Source: Pelecanus crispus
Taxonomy: Eukaryota > Chordata > Aves > Pelecaniformes > Pelecanidae
DNA length: 64,000 bases
NCBI RefSeq assembly: GCF_030463565.1
Contig: NC_134645.1
Coordinates: forward strand, 2,239,501 to 2,303,500
Direction of reading: 5' to 3'
This document shows, piece by piece, positions 11,841-26,100 of the stretch (its first letter is position 1; each line of letters begins with the position of its first letter). The notes under the pieces are model-generated. The model did no database searches and was not told the origin of the DNA. It saw only the letters and a program-made list of their open reading frames with translations. Made by a program: the position numbers and the translations under genes.

Positions 11841-14800
11841 ATGCAAAAAGCACCCCTTACTGTGTCTGGGAAAAAACCCAGCAGACGTTTTCAGGAGAGA
11901 CAAACTTGTGTGACCGCTCGCATTAGTTTAAGTCAGCCCTCTGAACAGATCTAACCAGCTCTTTACAATTCGAATTACGCAACTTGTGCAGGGAAAAAAA
12001 AATGGCAGCTTGTTCACAAAGCAAAAACTGGCCTATATCTCTGTGTTAGTCGCTGGTGTGGTCTCTTGCTTTCTCCTCAGAGATAGAACATTGGCCAAAG
12101 CCCTTTGGGTGGCGCTGAATTTAACTAAAATGGTGTATATTTGGATGCAGTTTCCACCCACATGGCTACCACCATAAGACCAAAAGGCCTTATCATTCTA
12201 TATTTAATACTATTCCAACATTATTACAGATTTTTAACCCACAGATGATTTGTTCTCCCACATGTGCCCATAGAAAGAGATTCGTTCGTGGAAACGTTCC
12301 GAGCAAGCAAACTGCAGGTTGAGTGAGACACAAGAACTTAAGGAAGAGGAAAAACAACTCTCCTCTTACCTCCGCCCTGCCACGTAGGACGCAGTGTGTG
12401 CAGAGATGCATATCCAGGTGAGCGGTCCCATGAAGCAGCATGACCGACGCCCTGGCATCAGGAGAAGTTCCCCAGTGGGCTCTGTTTAGCGTATCCGAAT
12501 GCGCAGAAGCGGTGAGGGGGCAGCTACGTTTCATACTGCAGAGGGAAGGGTCCCTAGCGTGAAACCGGGATTAGGTCTCCAGCATGCAGTCACTTTCTGA
12601 AAAACAAGATGGCAACACATGAATGGAGCGGCTCTAAGGGGTCGCAGCATTCTCTTGGTCTCAGAAAAACATACATGAACTGTTTGGACCCAAATATTTG
12701 AGGGTGGGGTGGGTTGTTGCTGCTCTTTGTATTGGGAAAGCTATTCTAAAATATCTCATCTTTTAAGTAACTAGAGACCTCCTTCTAATTTCCAGTCTTA
12801 ATTTGCTCAAGGCCAATGTACATCCTTTTCCCACTTTTCCCTTGAGTTTAAATTGTTCTTTTCTCTGAATTTTAATTTCTAGCCTGGTTAAAAGAATACG
12901 CTTTGTCCAGCCCTTGCTTTCTTAAGCTAAAGCTAGAGAAGCTCCACTGTCACCCTCTCCCTTGCTCCTCTGAGCAGCCTGTCCCTGCACCCGATCCAGT
13001 CTCAGTTTGGGCACAAGAAAGTTCCAGATGAGAGTTTTTTCAAGAATGTACAAAGACATCAATATTCCCGATCGCTACCAGAGATAACTAAAAGGAATGT
13101 GAAAAGTATTTTTATAAATACAGTGAAGGCAACACTGTTATCCCGACAGAGATAAAAATTTCGCAGCAGGTGAATAAGCACTTAACCACCCGCGAGGTGC
13201 TTAGACTTCATTCTTTTCCCCTAAGATTTTGTATCTTCTGTTGACAAATTATCCATGTAGATTTTCAAGTCAGCCCTTTTTACAGTGATAGAAGGGATGT
13301 TACAGCGGCAGCAGGATGGATGGATTAAATTCCACGTATTGTTAAGGATAAAACATGGAAGTTCTGGCTAAATTGTATTCCTAGTTTTATTGTTACAGCT
13401 CTGTTACCGCCAGTGGACTACATACACGTAAATAAAGACACAACAGGCCCAGTGGCTTCCGTCGTCCTTACTGAAATTTATATTACACTACTTAGGACAG
13501 AGCGTAACCCAGCGTTCAGCTCGGTCAGCTTAGGTATCAACCTTGACCTTCACCTGGATGTCAGTTATCCCTGAATGGTATTTTTGAGCTGGTAGAAACG
13601 GAGGGTCCTGACACGGAGGATCACAGCCCTAGGTCTCTGCTGTAGCTCCAGTACCAGCACTTCCGCTTCACCGAGCCAGTAATTAATTTGGTTCACGATT
13701 TAAGATATAAACTGACACCTTCGGTCTTCTTTTCACTTCTCGACTGCTATGTCTACCCAGTGTCTTACACCAGCTGCCACTGTGTAAGTGCGTACAAAGA
13801 AAATCTGAACAACACTTCCTCTCTTTTCCTACCAGCTGGTCAATTTGGAGAATGTGCATGGGGGAGAGCACTCAGTTCTGGGCAATGTAAATTCGCAGAA
13901 CATTTTTACTCTTTGAAGACGCTTAATATAATAAATTGCATTAAGAAATGAGTAACGATCTGGTGACGGCTTTTATCTTGCATTGTTTTATCTTTTTAAT
14001 TTTCTTTTTTTTTTTAATCTTTTATTCTTTTAGAAAAAAATCAGGCCAGGTTTAATGACATTATCGATGAATAGAGGTCTGTAATCTTCACTAGCATTTT
14101 ACCCCATTCACAGTAGATGACTGGCCCAAAATATTTTACTAAAAGGAAAATTTAGCTTTTCTGTGTACTCATTTATTACATAGCAGGAAAGTAAATAGAC
14201 TTTTATTTTTGTATTGTAAATCTGCACTTTCTGTATAACAAATAAAAAATAGTTTGATTGAATGACGTCTTTATACTTTCACCAGCCAATCTATTTTTCA
14301 CATCTCTCGGTTAAACAAGAAAATGGAATTTTAACATTCAATTAAACCATACCCTAAGGCAACTAGGTACTTTTAAAAAAATTGTAAAATTCTGAGTACA
14401 GACACAGCACCGAAACTAATTTTAACATATCTAACTGCAGTGGGTTTTGGTCATCTACAACTAGGAAAAATCTATATATAATTCAGCTGATTTTATCAGA
14501 ATGCTTGACAGAGAATCCATCATCAGCTAAAGAGAAATGAAAGGGGTTTTTTATTTAGAGAAAGGAAGTGACTAAAGGTCTTGGAGGGAAACAGGAAGGG
14601 AGTTCCAGATAGCCTGAGCCAGTCAAATTAACAAGCCAGAGGAAAATACAGCTCTCCAGTACTGAAAATATACTGCACAACACCCTTTCTTTTAGCTCTT
14701 CAGAAAAATATTTTACAATTCATATATGAAGATTGTCAACAAGGAGGAGTACTTTGCAAATATTCAGCAAGTTAATTTACGAACTTCATTTTCATGAGAT

Positions 14801-17800
14801 GTTTTCATATAGCAAACGGGAAGAAGAGTATTTAGCATGTGAAAAAGAAGCACCGGTAGGTGTGTTTCTGAATTTCCACAGCGGTGCTGACAATGGCTAT
14901 GTACTGGTTGGATCTTTTTCTGTCCATTGTGACCTTCTTCTTGATCTCACACAGAAGTAATATGATATCACAGCATATCGTAGACTAGGAAAATAATTGT
15001 GATGGGACAAATGTAGCATTATCGCTTCACAGCAGGATCAAACAGAAAAAAAAAAATTGGTCTCGGATAGCAATTTAAAAGGATGGAGTTAAAATTGCAA
15101 GGGTGGTTGGATTTCTGTCCCTCCTTTTAAGCTCAAAGTACAATCCTCCAGGTTTCAGGCATCATGTCTTTATCTCTGGAAGGATAAAACTGCGATTCTT
15201 TTGTTTTCAGATTATGCCTGTGCTGCAGTGCCTTGGGCATCAAGCATATTTACCTAGCAGATTTGTCTTCGTTTGAACACCTGCTGTACTTCTTTTCAAG
15301 ATCAGTAGTGGGATATTGTGACAAAATCACTGCTTAGTTTATCAATACAAATGCAGCATACGGAGGGAAAAAGTGCTAAAGCAATAGTACAGGCCGATTA
15401 CCATCTCTTGATGGTAACTGAGTCAGGCTCAGCTTTATCAGAATCTTCTGCGGGGCCTGCCTTTCAGCCTGGTCCTCTGCAATAGTTAACATTTTCTTGA
15501 CAGCAGCTTTTTAAACCTTTTATGTTCTTTAGTGTTCCAGGCACTTCCTATTCTGGAATTGTTTCTAACATCCCATAGGCTGACTTAAATGGAGCCAATT
15601 TTTCCACTTTTATGCCCCCAACATCATCTTGATAAATCAATACAGTCCATTTCTACGGTAAATGTCCTAATGACCACGTCAATATACAGTATTCTGATTC
15701 AGATCTGTCACAAAACATTCTTTAAAACTTCCTTTGGCCAGCCAGCCGTGTGTTGGGCCAGTCTATCTGCATAAATGAGAGTGGTTTAAGGACAGCTCTA
15801 AATTACACCAACTGCCACGAGCGCAAAGTTGCCCTTAGCTGTAGCTTTAAATTCCTACACCCAGGTCATTTCTTCCTAGGCCACAACTTGGTCTGTTTAA
15901 GCTTTCATTCAGAGGAACCAAAGCTGATGCATAACATGAAAAATGATGTTACAACAGTGAACAAGAATATATTTGCTCACCATTCATATGAGCATTTGAA
16001 GTAATCAAAGCAACGACTCATAATACACAATGCTTTCCACCAAATGAGACTATGACGTGAGGAATTCACATCGCTAAAACTGCACAGGAATCCAGTGTTA
16101 ATTGGACTTTGGTGTGACTACTCTTTCCCTTGCAAAGAACCATTAGCTCTTAAAAGACAACGCACAGTTAAGATACCAATTTTACATCTTACAGACATTT
16201 AGGACCCTGAGCAGTGGGGTCCTTCCACACCCAAGGAAGATGTTGTTTCCACCGAAGAGAGACTTCTGTGCAAAACCCTCAAACATTTCCTGTAGCACTT
16301 CCATGTTCCTGGGTAACCTCCTGTCTAAATACTGACCCCAACAAAGGCTGCTTAACTTGTAGGACTAACAAGTTCCCAACAAGCAGACAGTGTGGATTGA
16401 AAATAAATATTTTCCTTGAAGTCCTTTCCTCTCTGCCCAGTCAGGGGGGTGAGGGTTGGGCACTCTGAGGGAGCATTCAGTCAATCAGAAAAGGCCTTAA
16501 GTGAAAATAAAGACTAGAGACTTACCTTTCATTATTACAATGATGCAATATAACAAAATTGACTCAAATGTGACCATTCACATGTTAATGATAGTGTATT
16601 AAGAAAACAAAGCCATGGGCATGTGACAGAATGATGTACGCTAAACGATTTTTAATGCCACTTTCTAAATTCATCAGGTCACTGTAGAAAATTTAAACAT
16701 ACAAGAATGTGAAGTCTGAGACTCTCTGTGAGCATTACTAAAATGTTCTAAGGAATCAGAATGAATGGTGAAAATTTTTCAAATTACCCAGAATAGAGGT
16801 AATTCCCTACTTTAGATTTAATATTGCCACTCTTCAGCCCCTCACACTTTAATGAAATACAATTAAATTATTGACTTACTGGGTTGGCCATAATACGTTA
16901 CACTCCCGAGGAACATAAGGACCACCAGCTTCACTGGACCTAGACACAAAAAATCCATTCTCTATTAATACCTCTTGGAAAGAGATCCAGGTAATATCAC
17001 GATTACTTTTTCTAATTCATGTTCTCCCCTCCTACTTTTCATTTAAACATGAATGCTTAAAATCAGGATCAAGTTTAGATCTCAGCATCGCTAAATCTAT
17101 AGCCATGGACATGTCCAAATTCAAACTTTTCAGCCTTAACACTTAGCTTTTTTTTTTGGGTTTTCTTATGGTTCTGCTCTGTTTTATGTGAACATCCCCC
17201 ACACTGTAATTAAAATAATGAACCAGCAATGTTTGTTCCCTGTGTGTCTGGGGGTTCAATGGAGGGAAAAAAGCCCATTGATGCCCAGTACTGACACATT
17301 TGCGATGTTCAGTTCCCAAGGAGTGAAAAAAGGAGGATGTACTCATTACATTGCAAATTAGAGCATGGACAGAACAGTTTTACGAGTGTCGTTTCAGAGC
17401 AGAAACAGAATTTGGATGGCACGCTCCAGGCTCAGAGTATCTAACCTCTCTCTAAATCAGGGGTGCTCAACCTCTGATTTCTTAACTTGGAAGGTGCAAG
17501 TGACTGAGCTGAATTAGCTGAACAAACCAATCGAGGGAATACGTTCCCCGAGTATTCAGGGCAAGATGCAGGTGGCAAGAGCTGATCTGGCAGCTCCACC
17601 ATTCTGATTCCAGATGTTGAGCTAGCGATGCTACTAGCTCGGTGACTAGAATCTACAACTCCAGCAGCAAGAATGAACGATCTGAAATCACGGTAATTTA
17701 TCTACATTATTTTAACAGCTTTTTTTAAAACTTAGGAATTCATAGAAGTTATAATAATTTGGAATTTAAATTGGTTTGCTTTTTCTAAAGGAAAAGTGCA

Positions 17801-20800
17801 TATAATTTAAATTAGAAATCAATTTTTGCTCTTTTTATGCATTGATAGTTACCCACTTAGGAAAGAAACAGCCTGGTAACCAACATTCAGGATTATTCCC
17901 TTGGCTGCCCAATATGCCTGAGGAGTAAACAGATTGATAGTAGCAACATTTTCACCATTACTGTAGAGAAAGTTGATGGCATTGCTACTGAGACTATAAA
18001 ACTTGAAAACAAGCAAAGTTTACACTGGAAGCAACAGTAGTGATTTTAAATGGCTCACATTTGAAAGGTACCAGCCCACCATCTTCTAGCACTTTGCTCA
18101 CTGCTTAGTAACTTGGGCCTTGTAACTGCTTTTATCAGACTACAGCAGCTGGAGTCTTCACTTGAGTTACAGTGGTGTTTTGGGGTTGCAGTGCATTTTT
18201 TGACTTCCAAAGACAGAAGGCATGACAGCTTTGGAAGACACCACCGAGACTGTGACTGCTGCTGCTTTCTTACGGGCGTTTAGGGAGCTCTTCCTTTTAT
18301 CTGGGTCAGACAAAGACAGGACAAGCTAAAAAAATTTCCAACACAACTACCCTGCTTTCTCAGTATCACATCAAGTTCAACATACACTAAAGCCCTTTAT
18401 CTCCCTCACCTTTCCCCACATAAAACACTCCAGCTTTTGAACACTTTGGACAATTTCAGTTAACTCGGGCAGTGGCAGAAGATTCAAGGATATTAAATTC
18501 CTGATAGTTTTGTAAAAATCAGCAGCTGGCTAAACTACAGAGAGCTGACGAGCTCTCCTGTGGAGAGGGAGCCGGGAGAACTTGGTTGGTACCCACTCCA
18601 TTTGGGAGCCATCAGCTACTATCTAGTTTTCACAAGTGTGTCTGTCTTTTACCTAGATGGCAAAGCCAAAAAGGAAGGTAAGAGAGAAGGGAGAACAACT
18701 GAAGATATTCCAGGATAGAGATGCAAACAATGTAAGACCTGAAGCTATAGGAAACCTGAATTTGCTAGTTTTACTGGTTTTGGAACTAGTTTCTGATTGT
18801 TGTAGATAGGGATGTATTTTAGGTGAGTCATGCCAGTGCAACTGTGGTGAAGGCTACCTAGGTGCAGCCACAAGTTTTGGCGAGGACAGGGAAAAAAAGG
18901 GAGATAAGTCTTGTAGGCTGAATTCTCTCTGATATATCCTGTGAAAAGGAGCAGAAACAAAAGGAAAATATCTTGAAAAAACAGCGCATGAAAAAGAAGT
19001 TACATAGGGCTACTTTATTCCCCCTGAACAATCGAGGTTCTTCAGATTTTCTAGGGCATGATGTTTGGCAGGTATCACTTATTCTAAGCTGTTTTCAAAT
19101 ACATTTTTTTCCTGTGCAAATACAGTTTTTACTCTTCTCATTGTAACTTGTGAAAAACTAACATATCTCAGTAAAAACTAACTACTTGAATACCATGTAA
19201 CATCTGCTTATAATTACTACTTCAGCACAGGCTATTAGCTAAGATTAACTGGTTTTATTGCATCAGTTAGAATCAGAGGTTGATAAACAGTGCAAGTTTT
19301 AATGTATGAGCCTGGAAATAACTATAACTTGACCATATCCTGGGCAGAAATGCCTGGGTAAATTAAAAAAAAAATCGGTTTGGCTTTAGAGGTAGCTAGC
19401 TATATGTTATTTGTTTCTCATCCAAATCTCACCCACTTTAAGCTTTAGAAAATAAAATCGGAATTTAGAACTAGCAGTCTTTAAGATTTATCTAACTAAA
19501 TTGATTCAACAGACTTCTTGTAAATTTTGCGTTGTGCCACTGTAATGTTGAACAGATCTCTCTGATGGAGCACATTACAACCTTTCTGAAGCTAATACAG
19601 ATGAACTAAAATGGCTAATATGGATGAACTAAGATGGCAGTCAGTGTCTACCCTCAGAAACTTATTTCATTCTCCATTTCTCTTTGCTTGCAGTTTTTAT
19701 TTTTACCTAATCCTTGTTCACTCAGATTTTTCATGAGAATAATGCTTTCCTTAAAATGTCTTTTTTTTTTTTTTTTAAATGTCACCTGGCAAATCAGTTT
19801 CAAACGACTGCTGCTAAAAGAATAAAATCATATAATGCTTCAACTGCATAGTCTGCTATAAAGCCAACCTCCCTGAGTGATGATGAGCAGCTTTTTGACA
19901 CTACACCAGTAGTCATTTCTTCTACTTAGACTATAATCTAGAGGAACAAGTTAGTAAGGCATACAAATACGTGCATACTTACAGGCTGCCACTGAATTCA
20001 CGTCTATTTTATTTATGCTTTCAGCACATTGTGTTCCTTAGAGTGTAAAACTGTTTTGTAAGTATCCTTGTAAAAAAGAATGAAATTAAAACAACAGGCC
20101 TATTGATTGCCACTTCAAATACATTGTTTCGATGGTGAGAAGACAACCTCCGTGTTCCCGTTAGTGAAATCTAAGGATTCCTCTATTTTTCTCAATAGCT
20201 GTGTGATCACAGACCATATACAGGCAGTTTCTTCATACTTGGGCACGCTCATGTAATTGATGTGATCGTAAGATGTACCTCTGATCACTCACTCATGCGG
20301 CCTCTTTTCAGCACTTACGCAAGTGCCATGCTTACCTTCTACTCTTGTCTCAGAGGAATCCTCAAATTCAGTGCACTTTTAGGCAAATCTCCTCCCCAGA
20401 TCATCACTGTCATCATGTTGCTTCTCATCCTCATCTGACCCGGTTTAGCCCCTCTTACAGCCTGAAGTTCATAGAGATGTTCAATAGATGTACTCAACTC
20501 TTTCATTGAAGCAAAGTAGCCTTTCTTTTTCTTCAAGAATATAACAAAAAGAAAGGTTGTAAGACAGCAAGATATATATGCGTTTTATATTAACTAAACG
20601 TAGTACTGCATCGAAACTTCTATCCTGGCTTTTCCGCCAAGTGGGTGATGGTGACTACCTCTATAGACTCAGGCTCTCTGCCCTGATCTGAGGCACTTCC
20701 CCCCCCCCAAAAAAAATCCATTTCTGTGGCTGCCCCAGGATGCTGAACTTGTAAAAGTAATTTATGTATCCCGCTGTGGGATAAAAGCCAGCAAAATAGC

Positions 20801-21250
20801 TGGGAGCAGGCAAAAAGGGATGCTAAAATGGACTAGACCTCCAGCTGCTGCCCCATGGAATAGAAAAACCAGCACTGGCAACTGGCACAATCTAAAACTA
20901 TTAACTTTAGTTGCCTCAGACTAAACCAGCCCAGGACTAGTTAATTCTTACTTCTTCATAGAGCATCCATCTAACTGCAGCCAAATAAAGATAAAACATA
21001 TTATTCTTAAAAATAGTACAGGATATCATCTCCCATGCTTTTCAGAAATAGCAAGTGCCATTTGAACTGCTTTACAATAAAATCAAGTGCCCCCATATAA
21101 ATACATTGGTTCAAGTTTAGATCATTTTATGGCAGCTGAATGACATTTAAATTTTTATTGCGTTCCTACCAATATGTAATTTTTAAACACACTGTGTTAG
21201 GGATTTTGCCTTCCTCTCTGCTTGGAAATTTCAGTTCAGATGATGGATAT
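11841..21250. other. Intergenic DNA upstream of RTN4, no gene recognised
   Basis: AT-rich non-coding DNA upstream of the RTN4 promoter. I checked the open frames on both strands and found none longer than about 115 codons and none with a recognisable protein family. The only structured element noted is a short perfect-loop hairpin at 17454-17480. Promoter-distal enhancers or a divergent non-coding transcript could lie here but cannot be read from the sequence alone. Confidence 0.6.
17454..17480. repeat. Hairpin resembling a hAT-transposon terminus
   Basis: AAATCAGGGGT, a 5-nt loop and ACCTCTGATTT form an 11-bp stem with one G-T wobble. The core CAGGGGTGCTCAACC resembles the terminal repeats of vertebrate hAT (Charlie-type) elements, which often begin CAGGGGT. 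No opposite terminus or transposase remnant was found, so this may be a decayed end or a coincidence. Confidence 0.25.
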
Positions 21251-21252
21251 TC

Positions 21253-21317
21253 CTTCAGCCTAAGTATTTAGGCATTTATAGTTGTAAGTATACTTCAGCC
21301 TAAGTGTTCAGGCATTT
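21253..21317. repeat. Imperfect tandem duplication, 40-bp period
   Basis: CTTCAGCCTAAGTATTTAGG at 21253 recurs as CTTCAGCCTAAGTGTTCAGG at 21293, each followed by CATTT. There are two diverged copies with a 40-bp period. This is a simple local duplication in intergenic DNA. Confidence 0.85.
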
Positions 21318-22879
21318 GTAAATGCATATGCAAAATGTGAACCAAAAAAGCAAAATATACTGTCTCCGGCCTGACTGGCTGTTTGTTTAATTAGGTTCCT
21401 GTTTACCCTATGGAGTGCTTAGGCTTCCCAGTCAAGTACCAAGGCTCGCTGCGTTATGCAATGTACTGGCATGTTAAGAAGTCGATTCCTCCTACACACA
21501 GTTCACAAGACACAATACAACAGGTGGATGAAAGACATGTTGCGTGGGGGTGTTTTGGAAAAATGAGGTAACAACAAACCAAAGAGGTCAGTGGAAAAAG
21601 AGCAGTCAGTTTGCTACCTACCATTATTGGTTAGTTGATTTCTCTTGCAGATGTTTTGGATTTGCTTGGATTTGAAAGACAGATCTAGGAGCAAGCAAGG
21701 AAATACATATATATGCATTGAGGAAAAAAAAAAAGGGTAAAAAAATTATCTTCCGTGAGCTAAGAATAGCATCCCGTAATACTAAAATTAGATACATAGG
21801 CAGACCAGAATCTAACAGATAGCATATACAGGCACTATATATTATATTATAGCTAATTGCACACACTTCTGTGAGTTCTCTTCAGTTGTAAGCTTCTAAG
21901 GCAAAGACTACATAATCTCCTATTTACAGAGCGTAACGCAACGAACCCACAATCCTGATCACAGCCCCTGTATGATACATAGATATTATAAATACCCCCT
22001 GCCAGGATGGGCTTTTTTTTTTTTTTTCTCTTTCAAGCAGATTTCTGACAACTCCACAGACAGGCCAAACACATCAGCTGGAAGCACTGCTGAACCAGGT
22101 GCTGGCAACCCCACAGTGTGAAAGTTCAGAAGAATCATTATGCCCATGAAGTTAATAGCACAATACAGAGAACAATTTAATTTCCATTTATTCTGCTTCA
22201 TGTCAGGCTTCATGTCAGCACAGGACTGATTTGTTTTAAAATCCTTTCTGAGTGTTTACAACACACAGACGCGTGGGATCTGTGTGTGCAATGTTTGTGG
22301 CCGTATCACCTGGGGCAACGTCACATGGGATTTGACAAGATAGGCAGGTTTGGCAATACTTGGATAAGGAAGCGCGCAAGATTACTGCAAGACGTAACGT
22401 TGGGTATTTGTGTTCTCAGTGCTGCTACACAGAAACTCTGACAACTGCCATAAGCCGTGTGGGACTCTTCCAAAAATAATGGCCGTCTAATAGAGCAAGC
22501 ATGAAGAACGGCTGGCTGTTCCTGTCCATGTGTCTGAATGAAGTCATTGTCTCAGGAAGAGCAACACAATACTGAAGCTAGGAGTTTTGGGGCTTGTCAG
22601 CGATTCTTATGTGGGAAGAGATTGAAATGGCGAATGAGAAAGGTGGGAATTTGTGCACAGAAACTGTGAGCTGAGCAGGCGCCCGGTGCTTTGCAGCCTG
22701 GATGGGAGGACGAGCCAAGCAGTGTCAGTCAGCGGCAGCTGGAGAGGAAAGAAAATAGGCAGAACAAAATGGAAGCTGTATCCCTAAGTTTTTGAAAGAG
22801 TGGCCTGTGGACGGACATGAGAGGGTTAAAGGAAAAAGAGTGAAATGAAGCATGAGCCCAATATACAGAAAATGTAAAA

Positions 22880-23165
22880 AATGAAAAAAAAAAAAAAGGG
22901 AAAGGGCAAGAAATCCCCTTTTCTAGCACAAAAATAGATGAGGCAGGGAAACAGTGAAAAATGTAATTTCGGGTTACCTTGCTGCACTGAATGTATTAAT
23001 AGTTTGATTCAGCTCTGTTATTTGAAGTGAAGACAGAAAAAAGGAAAGGGCATATCCTCCTTACAAGCAGAAAAGCAGATGAGGTAGAAAAACAACAAAA
23101 AAACTAATTTCAAGTTACCTTGCTGCACTGAATGTATTTATAGTTTGACTCAGTTCTGTTACCTT
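22880..23165. repeat. Imperfect tandem duplication, about 141-bp period
   Basis: Two adjacent units share a purine-rich start (A-run, then GGAAAGGGCA), an internal GCAGATGAGG or ATAGATGAGG segment, and a near-identical end. TTACCTTGCTGCACTGAATG occurs at 22974 and again at 23115, followed by similar AGTTTGA-TCAG-TCTGTTA sequence. The copies differ by substitutions and small indels, so the duplication is old. No coding capacity is evident. Confidence 0.85.
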
Positions 23166-26100
23166 AGATATACATCTAAGCCTATATTATTCTCTACTCT
23201 CCCTTCTCGTTCAAAACTTATTTCCAAGGACCAGTTTTTCTCTCAGGCATGTGCATGTAAGCGTTACATTGCAGGTAAACACTGCAAGTAAAATGCAGTT
23301 GTTTATAGGTATCTGAAGGCAAGAGGACTAAAATCCGGTGCAAGATAAATCAAGAGGCAGTTGTTACAGTGTTCTTAGTGTGATGAGGACTGACTTTACA
23401 GCCTGCCCATCCATTCCGCTTGTATATAGATATTAAAATAGGAAGGTGTTACCCTAAGTTGGACAATATTCTGAAACAACCATGTATTAATTTAACGAAT
23501 AATAACAAATTTGAGGTTCTGCATTTATGAATACTACTCGGATTAAACTTCTTGTAGACTAAGAATTCATCCTCAAATGACTATTTAAGCAAAAAAAACC
23601 CACCCACGAATAACAGCTGAAAAGACATTTGAATGTATAATAATAAGCAAACCCGTTACTATGATTAAACCTTTAATGCGATTAAAGCATTTTAGAAGGA
23701 TTCCACCTAAAACCTAGAAAGCACAATAGAGCTGGGGAAAAAAAGCAAAAGGTATTCAAACTTGGAAAGGAGCAGTTTAAGAGATGGAGCTGTTTAACTC
23801 CTCCCTTCTCCAGCTGAAGTGAGGATGACTGCAGTATAGCCACTTCAGATCCAGAGACTGGTGTGAGGAAGTGAAAAATGTGAGCTGAACTGACAAGAGT
23901 TTGGGAAAGCAACATGAATCACAGCTAGCAGGGGAAAAAAGGACACTTAAAAAGAAGTTGGTGTTGTCCTAACATTAAATTACCAATAGGAATGTAATCC
24001 TCAGCGCTCATGAGGGATGAAGTACCGCAAGAACAGATCTGCAACCCTGCTGCATCACTTTGAGAACTGTGGATTGTGGACCACTTTCTGGGCACGCAGC
24101 AGCCCTGCAGAAATCATCTCCCCCTTGTTTCTCCAGAGGGAGCTTTTCTTCTACGCAGCTCTGCAGTGTAAGGAGCACAACCTCATTCTAAGAATACCAC
24201 AGCACTTTGTCGCAGCTTTACATGTTAATGACATTGGTAGACTATACTGTTTTCAACAGATAACCTCAGAAACATGTGAAATCGTGCGAATGTATATTTG
24301 CTTCTGGGAAGAGTGAAGTGATCCTTAATTTTTACCAACCTGGGTAAAGATTAGCTCTAGAGAGTTCATCTTATGTATTTAAGATAATTGTCACTAAAAT
24401 GAGATCCAACCTTCTTAACGCAAAGACTTACTGGATTACATCCTCAGCTTGTACAGATTCAGGCTGCTTCACTGAAATCAACACGCTGTTGGGAATTAGC
24501 GTTAACTGAGAATCTGGCTTGCTACAGTTAGGCTTAAGAGCTTCAAAATTAACTAAATGAAACGTGGGCTACATGAAAAGCATAGTATCAGAAGATATCT
24601 CTGTGCAGAACAGCACTCCAAGGCAAGGTCCGATACCAAATTCACCACACATCACAGAAACATGGGAGTGGATGGGACCATCTGACTCCCAAAGTCCACC
24701 TTCCCCATGTTTAGTCCAGATAGGTCAAATATCATCCACTCTTCACATACCCATATACCACAATCTAAAAAATACTTCCCAATACCCTACTACAAGCTTT
24801 CAGCCCACAGCAAAGACCAAGAGCTAGAATTTTTTCCTTTTTTTTTTTTTTTTTAAATGAATGACAGTAGGTCTCTTCAGGATAAACTAGAAATATTCTA
24901 CCTCCAAAATTAGTTACATTCTGCTTCCTCTTATTGTCTCCAATGCCCTACAGCAATCTTCCTCTGTATATTTGAAAAAAAGCAAAACCAAACTGGGTTT
25001 GGTTTTACTGCTATTGTTCAAACTTGACCCCATATTCCCACTACTTTAGTAATTCAGTTTGTGTTTGGGATGGTATGCAACACTGACACCAAAGACATCA
25101 AGAGACGGATTTAGTAGGACCACGCTGTGATCTCAGGCTGACAAAGAACAAGCCATAAAAGGGCTCCGCAAAGTCTAAAGAAATCAAGAAAAGAAATCTT
25201 TAATGCAATTGTTGTTTATCATCTTTTTATTTAGAACTGTATACTAGGTTTTGTGCAACGTGCATTTTTAATGACAATCTGGCTTAACTATTAACTGTGT
25301 CTTTGAAAACAAGTGAATGTTGCCACTCCCTGTGTTTTTCAGAAATTAGTGGAATGGGATGAACCCATAAAATGATCTTTAATTGCACCCATTTTCTTGT
25401 ATCTGCAGATTTCATCTAATCTTTGTACTTGATTCTAAGCGGAAGGTTCTCCTGAATAAAGTCCACATATTTCTAAGAAAAAGCAGTTCAGATATTTCTA
25501 TTCTAGTTACCACCATACCACAAGAACTGAAATAGCATCAATTAAAATTGTCATTGACCTCTTACAGAGCACCGATATAAGTGCCATTCTCCCTGTGTCC
25601 CAGCTGCTTTTTATACAACGGGGTATTTGATTTCCTCTGAACATTTGATAGAAAGATTAAACTGTCCAGTGTTTCCAATTAAAAACAGTTTGTGTTCTAC
25701 AGTGGATTTAACTGCTTCATTAAATCACTCATTATGGATCTCCTCATAGCACAATTTTCAGTTCTCTCCTTCAGTCTGTAAGTTTTTCACTTATGGACCT
25801 AATAAAATCGTGAGGAAGCTTAAATTTCATTCATATGCCAAGTATCACAAAGATGTAATTAAAAATCATTACCACCACTCCATCTGCCACTCCTGTGCGT
25901 CGTCAGTGCACCTGACCCCTCTGTATGCAGAGCGTTAAGAACTCTGCAAATTAATGCAGTATGAACAGAGAAAATGTCTGTGCTATCTAGATACAATTTA
26001 AACTCCACATTTCTTTTACAACATCTCATACTGCTCTTTCTCAACCCTAGGAATCTCTGGTCCAGCGCACAACCAGTGTGCCTTCATGGGAGCGAAATGT

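Noticed and set aside
24017..24316. 99-codon plus-strand frame
   Set aside because: Some protein-like stretches, but no splice sites, start context or family match were seen.
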